This document shows, piece after piece, positions 16,835 through 25,300 of a stretch of 64,000 bases of DNA. Numbering within the stretch: position 1 is the first letter of the stretch; every line of letters begins with the position of its first letter. The notes under the pieces were generated by a model. The model had not been told where the DNA came from, ran no database searches, and worked only from the letters and a program-made list of their open reading frames with translations. Location: positions 543,239-607,238 of the forward strand of contig CAWIXN010000004.1 of NCBI GenBank assembly GCA_963840095.1. Direction: 5' to 3'. The DNA is from DATBGO01 sp963840095 (GTDB lineage: Bacteria; Actinomycetota; Actinomycetes; Streptosporangiales; Streptosporangiaceae). The translations under genes and the position numbers were made by a program.

Positions 16835-17402
16835 AGGTGACGGTGGCCAGCTCACCGCCCCGGACACCGTTGAACAAGCGGCCGTCCTTGGCCGCGCCGA
16901 ACTGAGCCAGGTGCTCCCGCAGCAGCAGGGCCAGCTCGGGATGGACGGGCACGATCCGGCTGTCTCCCTCGGCCCGGTGCTTAAGCTGTCGTCGCTCCCG
17001 CGTGCTGCCGTCGTCAGTCCAATCGCGGCCGGTATCCGGTGTCGCGTTGCGGAGATGCAGTTCGCCCCAGTCGTCGGCCTGCCCCGGGGGCGGCAGAGTC
17101 AGACAGTCCGAGGTGAGACTGACGGCCTCCTCCGGACGGAGCCGGGCGTAGTACATCAGCCCGAAGAAGGCAACGAGCCGAGGCTCGCTCGGCCGCTGAG
17201 CCCGGACTGCTTCCAAGAGCGCCCGGGCCTGGTGCGGGTTAACGACGCTTCTCCGGTCCACCTGCCCGGACGAGCGAGGCGCGGTCCACTTCAAGACCCG
17301 GATCGGATTGCTGTCGAGCAAGCCCAGTTCGACCGCGTAATCCATGGCGTTCGCCAGAATCGTGCGATGGCGCCGGGCGGTGCTCGCGGCCGCGGTCTTG
17401 CA
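16835..17402 (-). pseudogene. Internal fragment of a second tyrosine integrase
   Basis: About 190 residues closely similar to the core of the integrase at 13.1-14.5 kb: TAAASTARRHRTILANAMDY, LGLLDSNPIRVLKWTAPR, VVNPHQARALLEAVRAQ, then LVAFFGLMYYARLRPEEAVS and DGRLFNGVRGGELATVT. The N-terminal domain is missing on the right and the catalytic C-terminal box on the left, so it cannot be active. By eye most residues agree with the first copy, so the two are paralogues from related elements. The surrounding open frame (17459-16440) continues as non-homologous sequence. Confidence 0.82.
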
Positions 17403-17598
17403 CCTGCGCCTATGACCGCCATCGACCAAGTTGCCGATAGTTCGCATCGAGGGGGTCAAGGGATTTAAACTTGCCCAGCTTCACCCACATCGTGCTCGGC
17501 GCGCCGCGCATCAGGGCAGGTCCACAGCTGACTGCGACAGGAGCGTCGGACACGCAGACGAGGGGCGCAGGTGAACGCCAATACAGCCGGGCTAGGAC

Positions 17599-17850
17599 CT
17601 AGACAATGTGCTGATGCCGGTAGGTCTTCAAGTCGGCCAGGAACTCATCGAGCTCTGCATCGGACCCGAAGATATCGGCGCGCAACTCATCGGCTGAAAC
17701 GACGGGCCGCACGCCTTTACGCCGGACCTGCTCGTCCAGCTCGGCGGAGTAGGACCCGTGGTCCGGCTCGGCGAAGTTAGCGACGCTGACGACTGCGCCA
17801 CCTCCTTCCAGTGCCTGTTGCTCAACGGTAGCGGTTGACCCGACGCTCCC
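17599..17850 (-). pseudogene. Short acidic antitoxin-like ORF without a start
   Basis: About 83 residues that look coding: GGAVVSVANFAEPDHGSYSA, ELDEQVRRKGVRPVVS, ADELRADIFGSDAELDEF. The composition (acidic, with a terminal ADIFGSDAELDEFLADL helix) resembles small antitoxin-like or orphan partner proteins of actinobacteria; that is an impression, not a match I can verify. No ATG, GTG or TTG lies near the expected N-terminus in frame, and the frame further up is antisense to the MNT gene. It may have lost its start in the rearrangement marked by the 16-mer shared by 17441 and 17866. Confidence 0.4.
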
Positions 17851-17898
17851 AGGCCACGCGCAGTTCGCATCGAGGGGATCATGCGGCGATACCCTTGA

Positions 17899-18201
17899 GT
17901 GGTGGTCGATGATGTGCTGACGCTGGAGGGGCTGCGCCGACGCCGCGCAGAGATCCTCAGTGTTGCACGCAAGCGCCGGGCTTATCGGATCGCAGTATTC
18001 GGCTCTGTCGCCAGGGGAGAGGCCCACCCCGGCAGTGACCTCGACTTGCTCGTGGATTTTGAGCAGGGCACCTCTCTTCTTGATCACGTCGGCTTGTTCC
18101 AAGATCTTGAAGAGCTTCTCGGTGTCGGAGTCGACGTCGTCGCGCGGAGCGCCCTCAAGCCGCGGGACGAGCACATTCGCGCCGAGGCCGTGAATCTGTG
18201 A
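17899..18201 (+). CDS. MNT-type nucleotidyltransferase antitoxin
   Basis: 100 residues with the minimal nucleotidyltransferase signature: FGSVARGEAHPGSDLDLLVD (GSxxRG...SDxDL, about residues 34-52). Proteins of this size are the antitoxin of HEPN/MNT (type VII) modules, which in studied cases add AMP to a tyrosine of the HEPN toxin. GTG start at 17899 (17902 also possible); the ribosome site is weak. The TGA overlaps the toxin GTG by four bases, so translation is coupled. Confidence 0.88.
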   Translation: MVVDDVLTLEGLRRRRAEILSVARKRRAYRIAVFGSVARGEAHPGSDLDLLVDFEQGTSLLDHVGLFQDLEELLGVGVDVVARSALKPRDEHIRAEAVNL

Positions 18202-18536
18202 CCAGAGGAGTCGATGATCTGCTGGCTGATCTGGCGGAGGCAGCCGACGCGGCAGCAGAGCTTGTAGGCTTCGGGAAGGAGCGCTGGGACGCCGAGCGCC
18301 CCCTGCGCCTGGCGGGCGAGGCGGTCATCGGCCGTCTGGGCGACATTGCCACCAAGCTCCCCGACGAGGTCATCGAGGCGACGCCCGAGATTCCCTGGCG
18401 GGAAGTCAAGGGCATGAGGATCATCGCGGCGCACGCCTACCATCGCATCGACTACGACGAGGTCTGGGTCACGTTGCGCGACGACGTCCCGAGCATGAGC
18501 AAGGCGATCGGCCGCTGGCGTCAGACCCTAGCTTGA
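18198..18536 (+). CDS. HepT-like HEPN toxin (DUF86)
   Basis: 112 residues, the HEPN partner of the MNT gene. The active motif R-x4-H-x-Y is visible as RIIAAHAY (about residues 74-81) after EIPWREVKG, the hallmark of HepT RNase toxins. A preceding helix contains GEAVIGRLGDIATKLPDEV. It starts with GTG overlapping the antitoxin stop. A 90-bp piece of a close relative of this gene, carrying a 1-base deletion, lies 1.9 kb downstream. Confidence 0.88.
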   Translation: MTRGVDDLLADLAEAADAAAELVGFGKERWDAERPLRLAGEAVIGRLGDIATKLPDEVIEATPEIPWREVKGMRIIAAHAYHRIDYDEVWVTLRDDVPSMSKAIGRWRQTLA

Positions 18537-18539
18537 TCA

Positions 18540-18770
18540 TGCCAAATGCGTGCCGAAACCGGCCTGTGCAGGCCGGGCGCCTGCACCGCCCGCTCGTGTT
18601 GTACTTCTTCGCGGCTAGCCTGCGGTGCCAGGCCAGGAGCGTAGCGGGCGTCACGGGGAACACCTCGGACCAGCGTCGGCGGGACACAGTCCGCGCCGGC
18701 GCGGCCAACCAGGCCCGGTCCGCCGGTACCGCACCCGCCCGGCCTGCCGGCGCAGCACCGCGTTCTCATG
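18540..18770 (-). pseudogene. Transposase (integrase-core type) N-terminal remnant
   Basis: Reading leftward, one frame gives HENAVLRRQAGRVRYR. After a frame change it continues as TVSRRRWSEVFPVTPATLLA and WHRRLAAKKYNTSGR, the conserved N-terminal region of rve-type actinobacterial transposases (IS3/IS481-like). The helix-turn-helix continuation and the DDE domain are absent. It directly follows the HEPN toxin gene on the opposite strand. Confidence 0.7.
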
Positions 18771-19135
18771 CCGACAGAAGCACCAGCACCTCAGCCACAG
18801 CCGCCTGATCGCCCTGACATGCCACGACGATCAGGCCGAGTCGACCGGGCGATGAAATGGTGGCCGTCACCGGCTTACCGCTGGTGAGCTGCTCCCAGCC
18901 ACGGTACTTGCCTGCGCTCCGGCTGGAACCAACACCCAAAGCGCCGAAATAAGAGCCGGGCAGGAGACTAAGATCCATCGCTTCATGGCGTCAAACCTCC
19001 GTGGTGCACCAGGTCCCCGCGCGAACCAGACAGGTACCCGTTAGTGCCCACGGACGTGGTGTACGGATCTTGAACTACCGCAACGTCTGATGGCCCGGGG
19101 CGGTGATCTTGGTTGCCCGGCCGGGGATCGCCCAG
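18771..19135. other. Intergenic region, probably IS debris
   Basis: About 365 bp between the transposase remnant and the DUF899 gene. A 70-codon minus-strand frame (18978-18766) has no recognised motif and no good ribosome site. No terminal inverted repeat could be found by eye. Confidence 0.4.
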
Positions 19136-19681
19136 CTAGTAGTTCAGGGAGGGGTACCAATCGCCCCGGCCGTGTGGCGTGAGATCAAGGAGGTGCCAGA
19201 CCGGGCTGAGTAGGTCGATGCCGCGTTCGCGTCGGTCGTCGGCCAGCTGCGTGCCCCTGGAGTAGACGTGACGCACGGTACCGTCGCCGCCGCGGGTGAA
19301 CACCGAGATCCACTCGGTCTGAGCGCCGTCGGCCTCCTCGCTGCCGAGATCGTAATTGAACGTCGAGTCGGCGGCGCTGAGCAGGCGCAGGTTACTCCAG
19401 CCACGCGATTGCGCGTGGGCCCTGATGGCGGCGGGCTCGGCGGCGGCAACCACGGCGAAGTCGACGTTTTCCGTGAGGTGGGGTGCCGCCGCGTTGTACC
19501 CGTCGATCCACATCGTGCACAACGGGCATGGCTCCGTCTGGGCCTTGCCGTACATGAAGTGGTAAAGCACCAGCGTCCGGTCTGGGGCGCTGAACAGCTC
19601 GGAAAGCCGTACGCGGTCACCGCTGGCGACCTCGACCAGCTCGTAGTCGTCGACGTGACGGTACTCACCGCCAGCGCCCAT
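19136..19681 (-). CDS. DUF899 thioredoxin-like protein (5' end uncertain)
   Basis: 181 residues of the DUF899 family, which has a thioredoxin-like fold. Matching parts: YRHVDDYELVEV...VRLSELF, LVLYHFMYGKAQTEPCPLCT (CxxC near residue 53), MWIDGYNAAAPHL, STFNYDLGSEEAD and LLDLTPHGRGDWYP near the end. The open frame reaches 19888, but those 69 extra residues do not resemble the usual EKELTRxRDxLAAxRRxLPW start of the family. I therefore use the ATG at 19681, which lacks a ribosome site. The gene may have lost its own 5' end. Possible role in oxidant or thiol chemistry; not established. Confidence 0.65.
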   Translation of the reverse strand: MGAGGEYRHVDDYELVEVASGDRVRLSELFSAPDRTLVLYHFMYGKAQTEPCPLCTMWIDGYNAAAPHLTENVDFAVVAAAEPAAIRAHAQSRGWSNLRLLSAADSTFNYDLGSEEADGAQTEWISVFTRGGDGTVRHVYSRGTQLADDRRERGIDLLSPVWHLLDLTPHGRGDWYPSLNY

Positions 19682-19888
19682 CGCACGGGTACACGGGTGG
19701 GACGCTGGTGACCATCCCCACATGTGCCGGGCGTCGACGATGCAGAACAGCTCGACGCCCCCAGAACCGGGCAGCTCGCGGCTGACGGTGATACAGGCGG
19801 CTAGGCGCGTGCAGCTGATGATCCACCAGGAATCCATCGGCAGCCGCTGGCCGACGCGCGCTGCATGGTTATTCACGACCGCTCGCAC

Positions 19889-20379
19889 CAGAGAAACGCG
19901 CGGTCAGGCCGCGATGAGGTACCAGGAACCGGTGACTGCATACGGCCCTTGGCGCGCGGATGCCCTATCGCTAGGACCGACATTCCGTGTTCGCACCCCT
20001 GGTTTCCTGGTCGACCTGCGCCTCCTGCCTGACGAGCACCGCAAGCTGTTCGTGCCGGCCGTGCATGAGAATCTCCGTCCCGCGCGCTGCCGCGCGGCTG
20101 CCGCAGGCCAGGACCAGCGCAGCTGCGCCCGCGTCTCCGCGGAGACGCCCGGAGCAATTGCGGACGGATTCTCCGGCGTGTGGCGTCATCGGCCGCTTGG
20201 GCGACACTGCTATCAAGCTCCTGACGAGGTCATCGAGGCGACACCCGAGATTCCCTGGCGGGAGGTCGTGCGGGCGGTCGCGTACTGACCATCCGCTCCG
20301 GATCGCAAAGGGCCCGGTGCCGGTGGCTACGCTTCATCCGCGGACCGTGGGACGCTGCGGAGCGACTAAGGGGGTCAGC
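19889..20379. other. Intergenic region containing a HepT fragment
   Basis: About 490 bp upstream of the five-gene block. It contains the HepT remnant (20182-20271) and the promoter region of the block. No other gene is supported. Confidence 0.5.
20182..20271 (+). pseudogene. HepT (HEPN) gene fragment, frameshifted
   Basis: GVIGRLGDTAIKL in one frame and PDEVIEATPEIPWREV in the next align with residues 41-70 of the HEPN toxin at 18198-18536. The DNA is nearly identical over 43 bases (GACGAGGTCATCGAGGCGAC and onward), but one base is missing in the run CTCCCCGACG, which reads CTCCTGACG here. The RxxxxHxY active site is not present. A duplication followed by decay, or a recombination scar. Confidence 0.8.
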
Positions 20380-22260
20380 ATGAGCGGGCCACCAGCGGGC
20401 ACGCTGCTCGACCTGCTCGAACCTGGCTGGCGCCGGCATCTCGCGTCCGGAGAGCCGGCCGGGACACTCGACGTGGAACCCGAGATGCTGGACGCGGTGG
20501 CAAAGGCGCTGGGAAGCCTTTCCCGGTCCGAGCCGCCGACAGTACTGAACTGCAGGTGGCCGGCCTGCGTCGTCGTCGCCATGGCGCAGATCACGGCCCA
20601 TCACGACAAGAACGGGAAGGTTTGGCCGGCCTGGCACCGGGCGACCGGCTCGCGCGCGACCAAGCACTCCACCGCTGAGTGGGCCGAGACGTTCCTGGGC
20701 TCGCTCGCGACGCTACGCGTCCCGGCCCCGGCGGGCGACCCGCTTGAGACTGTGCTCGCCCACGCGGCAGTGACCGAGTCGTCCCTGCCGGAGTTCCTGC
20801 GGCTGGCCGGTGCCGGAGCGCCGGACCAGGAACTAGCCGCGCTCGATCCCGCGGTCGCCGCGCTGCTGCGCCTCAGGGCGGGCACCGGGTTCGTCGAACG
20901 CTGCCGTGCGCTCATGGAGCTGCTCTCCGAGAACGATGAACCCGGCGCTGAAGATCTGGCTGGCCTGTCTCTGCCGGGCCGCGTCATCGACGCGGCCCGG
21001 ACGGTCGCGGCCGCCTTCCCGGGACCGGACGGGCGGCCGCCGTTGCGGCTCGATCCGTTCGGGCGGGGCGTGCTGACCCGCGACGTGGACCCCGACGATC
21101 CTGGCCGGGATGAGGCGGGATCCTGGACCCCGATGTCTCCGGACGACGTCACCGATCCTCCGGGTCCGCTCCTGGCCTTCGACGCCGACGGTGAGCCGAT
21201 CGCGGCGGTATTGCCGCCCGAGACCGTCTGGCTGGTCCACCCTGAGGACCGGGCGCTGCGTGCCGATACCGCGCCGCGGGTCCTGGTGGCGAGCAGGCTG
21301 CCGCTGACCTGGAAAGGCTGGCGGCTGGTTCAGCTGGACCTGTCCGGGATTGCCTGGCTGGAACTGGAGCCTGCGGGCGAGGAGGTGCCGCGAAGGCACA
21401 TTGTCCGCGGCCGGTCGAGACCGCGGCTGGTGACGGGCGCCCCGGTACCGGGGATCCACACGACGGACGGGCTTGCCGTCTTCGGGACGCTACCCACGGT
21501 ACGGCTGCCCGCCGGTGATACCCGGTGGTGGGTCGAGGTGCGAGGGCCGGGCTCCGGCCGGGTCCTGGGGGCGGTCGAGGCCAGCGGGGATCGCTGGGAT
21601 CCGGAGTGTCTGTGGGATCGGGTGCCTCGTCCGGTGCTCGGCCAACTGGTGGTGACCGTGACCGCGCTGGACACCGCGCCCGTCGCCGGGCTGCGCCGTG
21701 TCGTGTTCGTGGCCGAGGGTTTGGACGTCGCTTACTCGCCCGCGCTGCGATTGACGGCTGAGGAGGGTCTGGATGCGGCCGAGGCCGTGCTCTCGCCCGC
21801 GCCTGGGATGACCGCCTCGCCCTGCGCGGCCATGATCGGGGCCGAGGACACCGGGATTGAGGTGGTATGTGTAGCGGGTCGGGTCGTGCTGCCGCTCCGG
21901 GTCACCCCGCCGTACTGCCGGATACGGATCGAACCCGAACCGGGCAGTACGGGAGCCCTCACGGCGTGGCACAGTCTCGGGCCGCTGCAGCTGGATGCGG
22001 CGGACCTGATCCGCGGTGGCGCGATGCGCCTCGACCTGCCCGGGGCCGCCGCTGACCCACCCATCGACGTAGTCACCGCGCGGGGGATCGTGCAGGTACT
22101 GGAGCCTTCGAAGCGGGGCAGATATCCGCTGCGGCGGATGCTGGACACGGTGACCGCCCACGGTGGCGCGGAGCTGAGGATGACTGTGGGTGCGCGGACC
22201 GCGGTGATTGCCCGGATCAGCGCTTCCGGGCCGGCCGCCGACCCGTGGCTGCCCGGTTGA
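20380..22260 (+). CDS. Unrecognised protein, first gene of the helicase-Jet block
   Basis: 626 residues without a domain I can name. The N-terminal half is helical and acidic (LLDLLEPGWRRHL, VVVAMAQITAHHDKNGKVWP, AEWAETFLGSLATLRVP). The C-terminal half (about 260-620) is rich in short alternating hydrophobic strands with Gly/Pro turns (WKGWRLVQLDLSGIAWLEL, VTVTALDTAP), suggesting a series of beta-sandwich units. No nuclease or ATPase motif is seen. ATG 20380 has a GGGG box six bases upstream; the open frame upstream of it covers the HepT fragment. It lies 85 bp before the DUF1998 helicase on the same strand. An unknown protein plus a large DUF1998 helicase recalls the DruH-DruE pair of Druantia III, but homology to DruH is not shown. 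Confidence 0.75.
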   Translation: MSGPPAGTLLDLLEPGWRRHLASGEPAGTLDVEPEMLDAVAKALGSLSRSEPPTVLNCRWPACVVVAMAQITAHHDKNGKVWPAWHRATGSRATKHSTAEWAETFLGSLATLRVPAPAGDPLETVLAHAAVTESSLPEFLRLAGAGAPDQELAALDPAVAALLRLRAGTGFVERCRALMELLSENDEPGAEDLAGLSLPGRVIDAARTVAAAFPGPDGRPPLRLDPFGRGVLTRDVDPDDPGRDEAGSWTPMSPDDVTDPPGPLLAFDADGEPIAAVLPPETVWLVHPEDRALRADTAPRVLVASRLPLTWKGWRLVQLDLSGIAWLELEPAGEEVPRRHIVRGRSRPRLVTGAPVPGIHTTDGLAVFGTLPTVRLPAGDTRWWVEVRGPGSGRVLGAVEASGDRWDPECLWDRVPRPVLGQLVVTVTALDTAPVAGLRRVVFVAEGLDVAYSPALRLTAEEGLDAAEAVLSPAPGMTASPCAAMIGAEDTGIEVVCVAGRVVLPLRVTPPYCRIRIEPEPGSTGALTAWHSLGPLQLDAADLIRGGAMRLDLPGAAADPPIDVVTARGIVQVLEPSKRGRYPLRRMLDTVTAHGGAELRMTVGARTAVIARISASGPAADPWLPG

Positions 22261-22345
22261 CCCGGCGCCTTGCGCCTGCGCGTCTGCTGGCGCTGTAGGG
22301 TTTCCGGGAGCATTTCCTTCCTTCCGCTCGGGAGCGGGTTCCATC

Positions 22346-25300
22346 GTGGACGCGATCGCTACCAGCACTCTGCTGAGCACCACCTACCGGCGCTACCTGC
22401 GGTCGCTATTGCCCGTCCGTGACCCTGTGCTGGCCGTCGCGCTTGCCGACTGTATCGCCGCCAGCCCGCTGCTGACCAAGGGGCCGCTGCTGGAGGCGAC
22501 GCCGCCCTACCGGACCGGGGCGAGCCTGCGTGACCTGATCGGTGAGGGCGTGCTGGATCCGGCGTTCGCCCGGCTGGGCAGCCAGGCGCTGCCCCTGGAC
22601 CGGCCTCTTTATGGCCATCAGGAGCAGGCGCTGCGGAAGGCCGCTGCGGGACGGAACCTGGTGGTGGCCACCGGCACCGGGTCAGGGAAGACGGAGACCT
22701 TCCTGCTGCCGGTACTGTCGGCGCTGACCACTGAGCACGAGGCCGGCACGCTCGGACCCGGGGTGCGGGCGCTGCTGCTGTATCCGATGAACGCGCTCGC
22801 CAACGATCAACTACGCAGGCTCCGCCGGCTACTAGCCAGCGTGCCGCAGATCACCTTCGGCCGCTACACCGGGGACACTCCGGAGCGGGCCGGCGAGGGC
22901 ACGTCGTTGTTCGAGTCGCTGAACCCGGGCGAACCACGGCTGCCGAACGAACTGCTCAGCCGCCAGGAGATGCGAGACAACCCGCCGCACCTGCTGCTCA
23001 CCAACTATGCGATGCTCGAGTACCTTCTGCTGCGCCCGGCGGACATGGAACTGTTCGAAGGCAAGCACGGCGGGCACTGGCGGTTCGTCGTGCTGGACGA
23101 GGCGCACGTCTATGACGGGGCGAAGGCCGAAGAGGTCGGCATGCTCCTGCGCCGGCTGCGCGAGCGCGTTGGCCGCGGCCATGCTGACGCGGCGTTCCAG
23201 ACAATCGCCACGAGCGCTACTGTCGGCGACCATCCGCGGGCGGTGATGGACTTCGCCGCCAAGTTGTTCGACGCGTCCTTCGAGTGGGTGGACGGCGACC
23301 CGACACGCCAGGATCTGGTCGGCGCGCAGCGGGTAGCCATCCCGGCCGGACCGCTGTGGGGACCTCTCGATCCCGACGACTATCTTGACCTGGCCGGCTC
23401 GGCTGATCCAGGGTCGGCGCTGCTGGGCCGCACCGCGGACGATCCGGTGGCCGTCGGCCTTGGCGGTAACGACGCCGCGCTGCTGCTCGCGCACGAGCAC
23501 ACGATGGCGCGGCTGCGCACTCTGCTGGCCCATTCGCCCAGGCCGTTCACCGAGCTGGCCGCCGAGGTGTTCACCGACGCCGATGGTCCCCGCGGCGCAG
23601 CGGCGCTAGCCGCGCTGGTCGCGGTGGGCTCGAAGATTCGTGACAGCGCTGGCACTCCGGTGCTGTCGGCCCGGTACCATCTGTTCGCCCGGGCCACCGA
23701 GGGTGCGTACACCTGCCTGACGCCCGGCGGCCCGCACGTGTCGCTGGCTCGCCGTGAGATCTGCCCGGACTGTTCCGGCCATGTCTTCGAGTTCGGCTGC
23801 TGCAAGCGGTGCGGCGCGGTGCATCTGGCGGGCTCGGTGGAGCGCACCTCGGGCGGTGAGCACTTCACATCGCGCGCAGTGCGCCCCGACCGCCGTACCT
23901 GGCTGCTGCTCGACGCGCCGGCCGAGACTGCCGACGAGGACGATGAGATCCTCGAGCGTGCCGCGGCGGCGACCGCCAAGGACGCGTTGCTGTGTGGCAG
24001 ATGCGGAGTTCTCCACACAGCGTCCGCGCCCGTGGCGGGGACGGCAGCCTGCGGCTGCTGCGCCGCCGAACTACGGTCTGTGCGGCGACTGGCGGCCAGG
24101 TCAGGCACCCCGAGCGGGTGCCTGGCCTGCGGCGCGCGCGGCGCCGGGCAGGTGCGGTTGTTCGAGAGCGGCAACGAGGCAGCTGCGGCAGTGCTGGCCA
24201 CCGCGCTTTACCAGGCGCTGCCCCCGGATGAGGAGCTTGCGGACCGGCCCGGCGGCGGCCGCAAGCTGCTCGCGTTCAGTGACAGCCGGCAGGCCGCCGC
24301 GTTCTTCGCCCCCTACCTGGAGTCCAGTCACGCCCTCGTGCAGCAGCGGCGGCTGATCCTGGACGGGCTGGCGCGGGCCACCACCCGCGACGCGGACGCC
24401 ACGGTGGACGACCTGATCGAGGAGACCGCGGCCGCGGCCGGCCGCGCGGGGGTGTTCTCCCGGCGGGAGTCGCGGCAGGGCAGACGCCGGGAGGCCGCTC
24501 GCTGGGTGCTGCGCGAACTGGTCGCCCTCGACGAGCGCCAGTCCCTGGAAGGCCTTGGGCTCCTGCGGGTCGGGCTGGGCATGGACCCGTCATGGCGGCC
24601 GTCCACCCCGCTGCTCGACCTGGGCCTGTCCGCGCAGGAGTGCGCGGCGCTGTTCACCGAACTGCTCCGCACGGTGCGGCTGCAGGGCGCGCTCACCATG
24701 CCGGACGACGTCGACCCGGCCGACGAGATGTTCGACCCGCGGCGCGGCCCGATCTATGTCCGCGGCGACGGCGCAGAGGCAAGGCTCAAGGTACTGAGCT
24801 GGCTGCCCACCCGCGGTGTCAACAAGCGACTGGATTACCTGCGCCGGCTGCTGGCCGTCCTCGGCGAGCCCGCGTCCGGAATCGACGCGCGCGACGTGCT
24901 GGCCGGCTGCTGGCGGGCACTCACCGCTGCCCGGGACGGCTGGCTGCACGCGGCGGCGCTGCCCAAGCTGGGCCAGGTGCACCAGGTCGATCACACATGG
25001 CTCACGTTGTCGGCTGGCGGCGACCTGTGGCGGTGCTCACTGTGCCGGCGGGTCACCACGGCCGTCCTTCGCGGGGTGTGCCCGACGATGGGATGCGCCG
25101 GCGAACTGGCCGCCGACCGCGGCGCCGACGACCACTACCGCTCCCTGTATACGCAGACCGCACCGGTGCCGCTGACAGCCCGGGAGCACACCGCGCAGTG
25201 GACCGGCTTGGAGGCCGCCGACATCCAGCAGCGGTTCCTTGCCGGTGAGGTCAACGTGCTGAGCTGCTCCACCACGTTCGAGCTGGGCGTCGATGTCGGG

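Noticed and set aside
18766..18978. 70-codon minus-strand frame beside the transposase remnant
   Set aside because: Looks partly protein-like, but has no ribosome site or known motif and lies among IS debris.
22208..22345. N-terminal extension of the helicase frame
   Set aside because: It overlaps the end of the preceding gene and is Pro/Ala/Gly-rich; GTG 22346 has a ribosome site and begins the conserved part.
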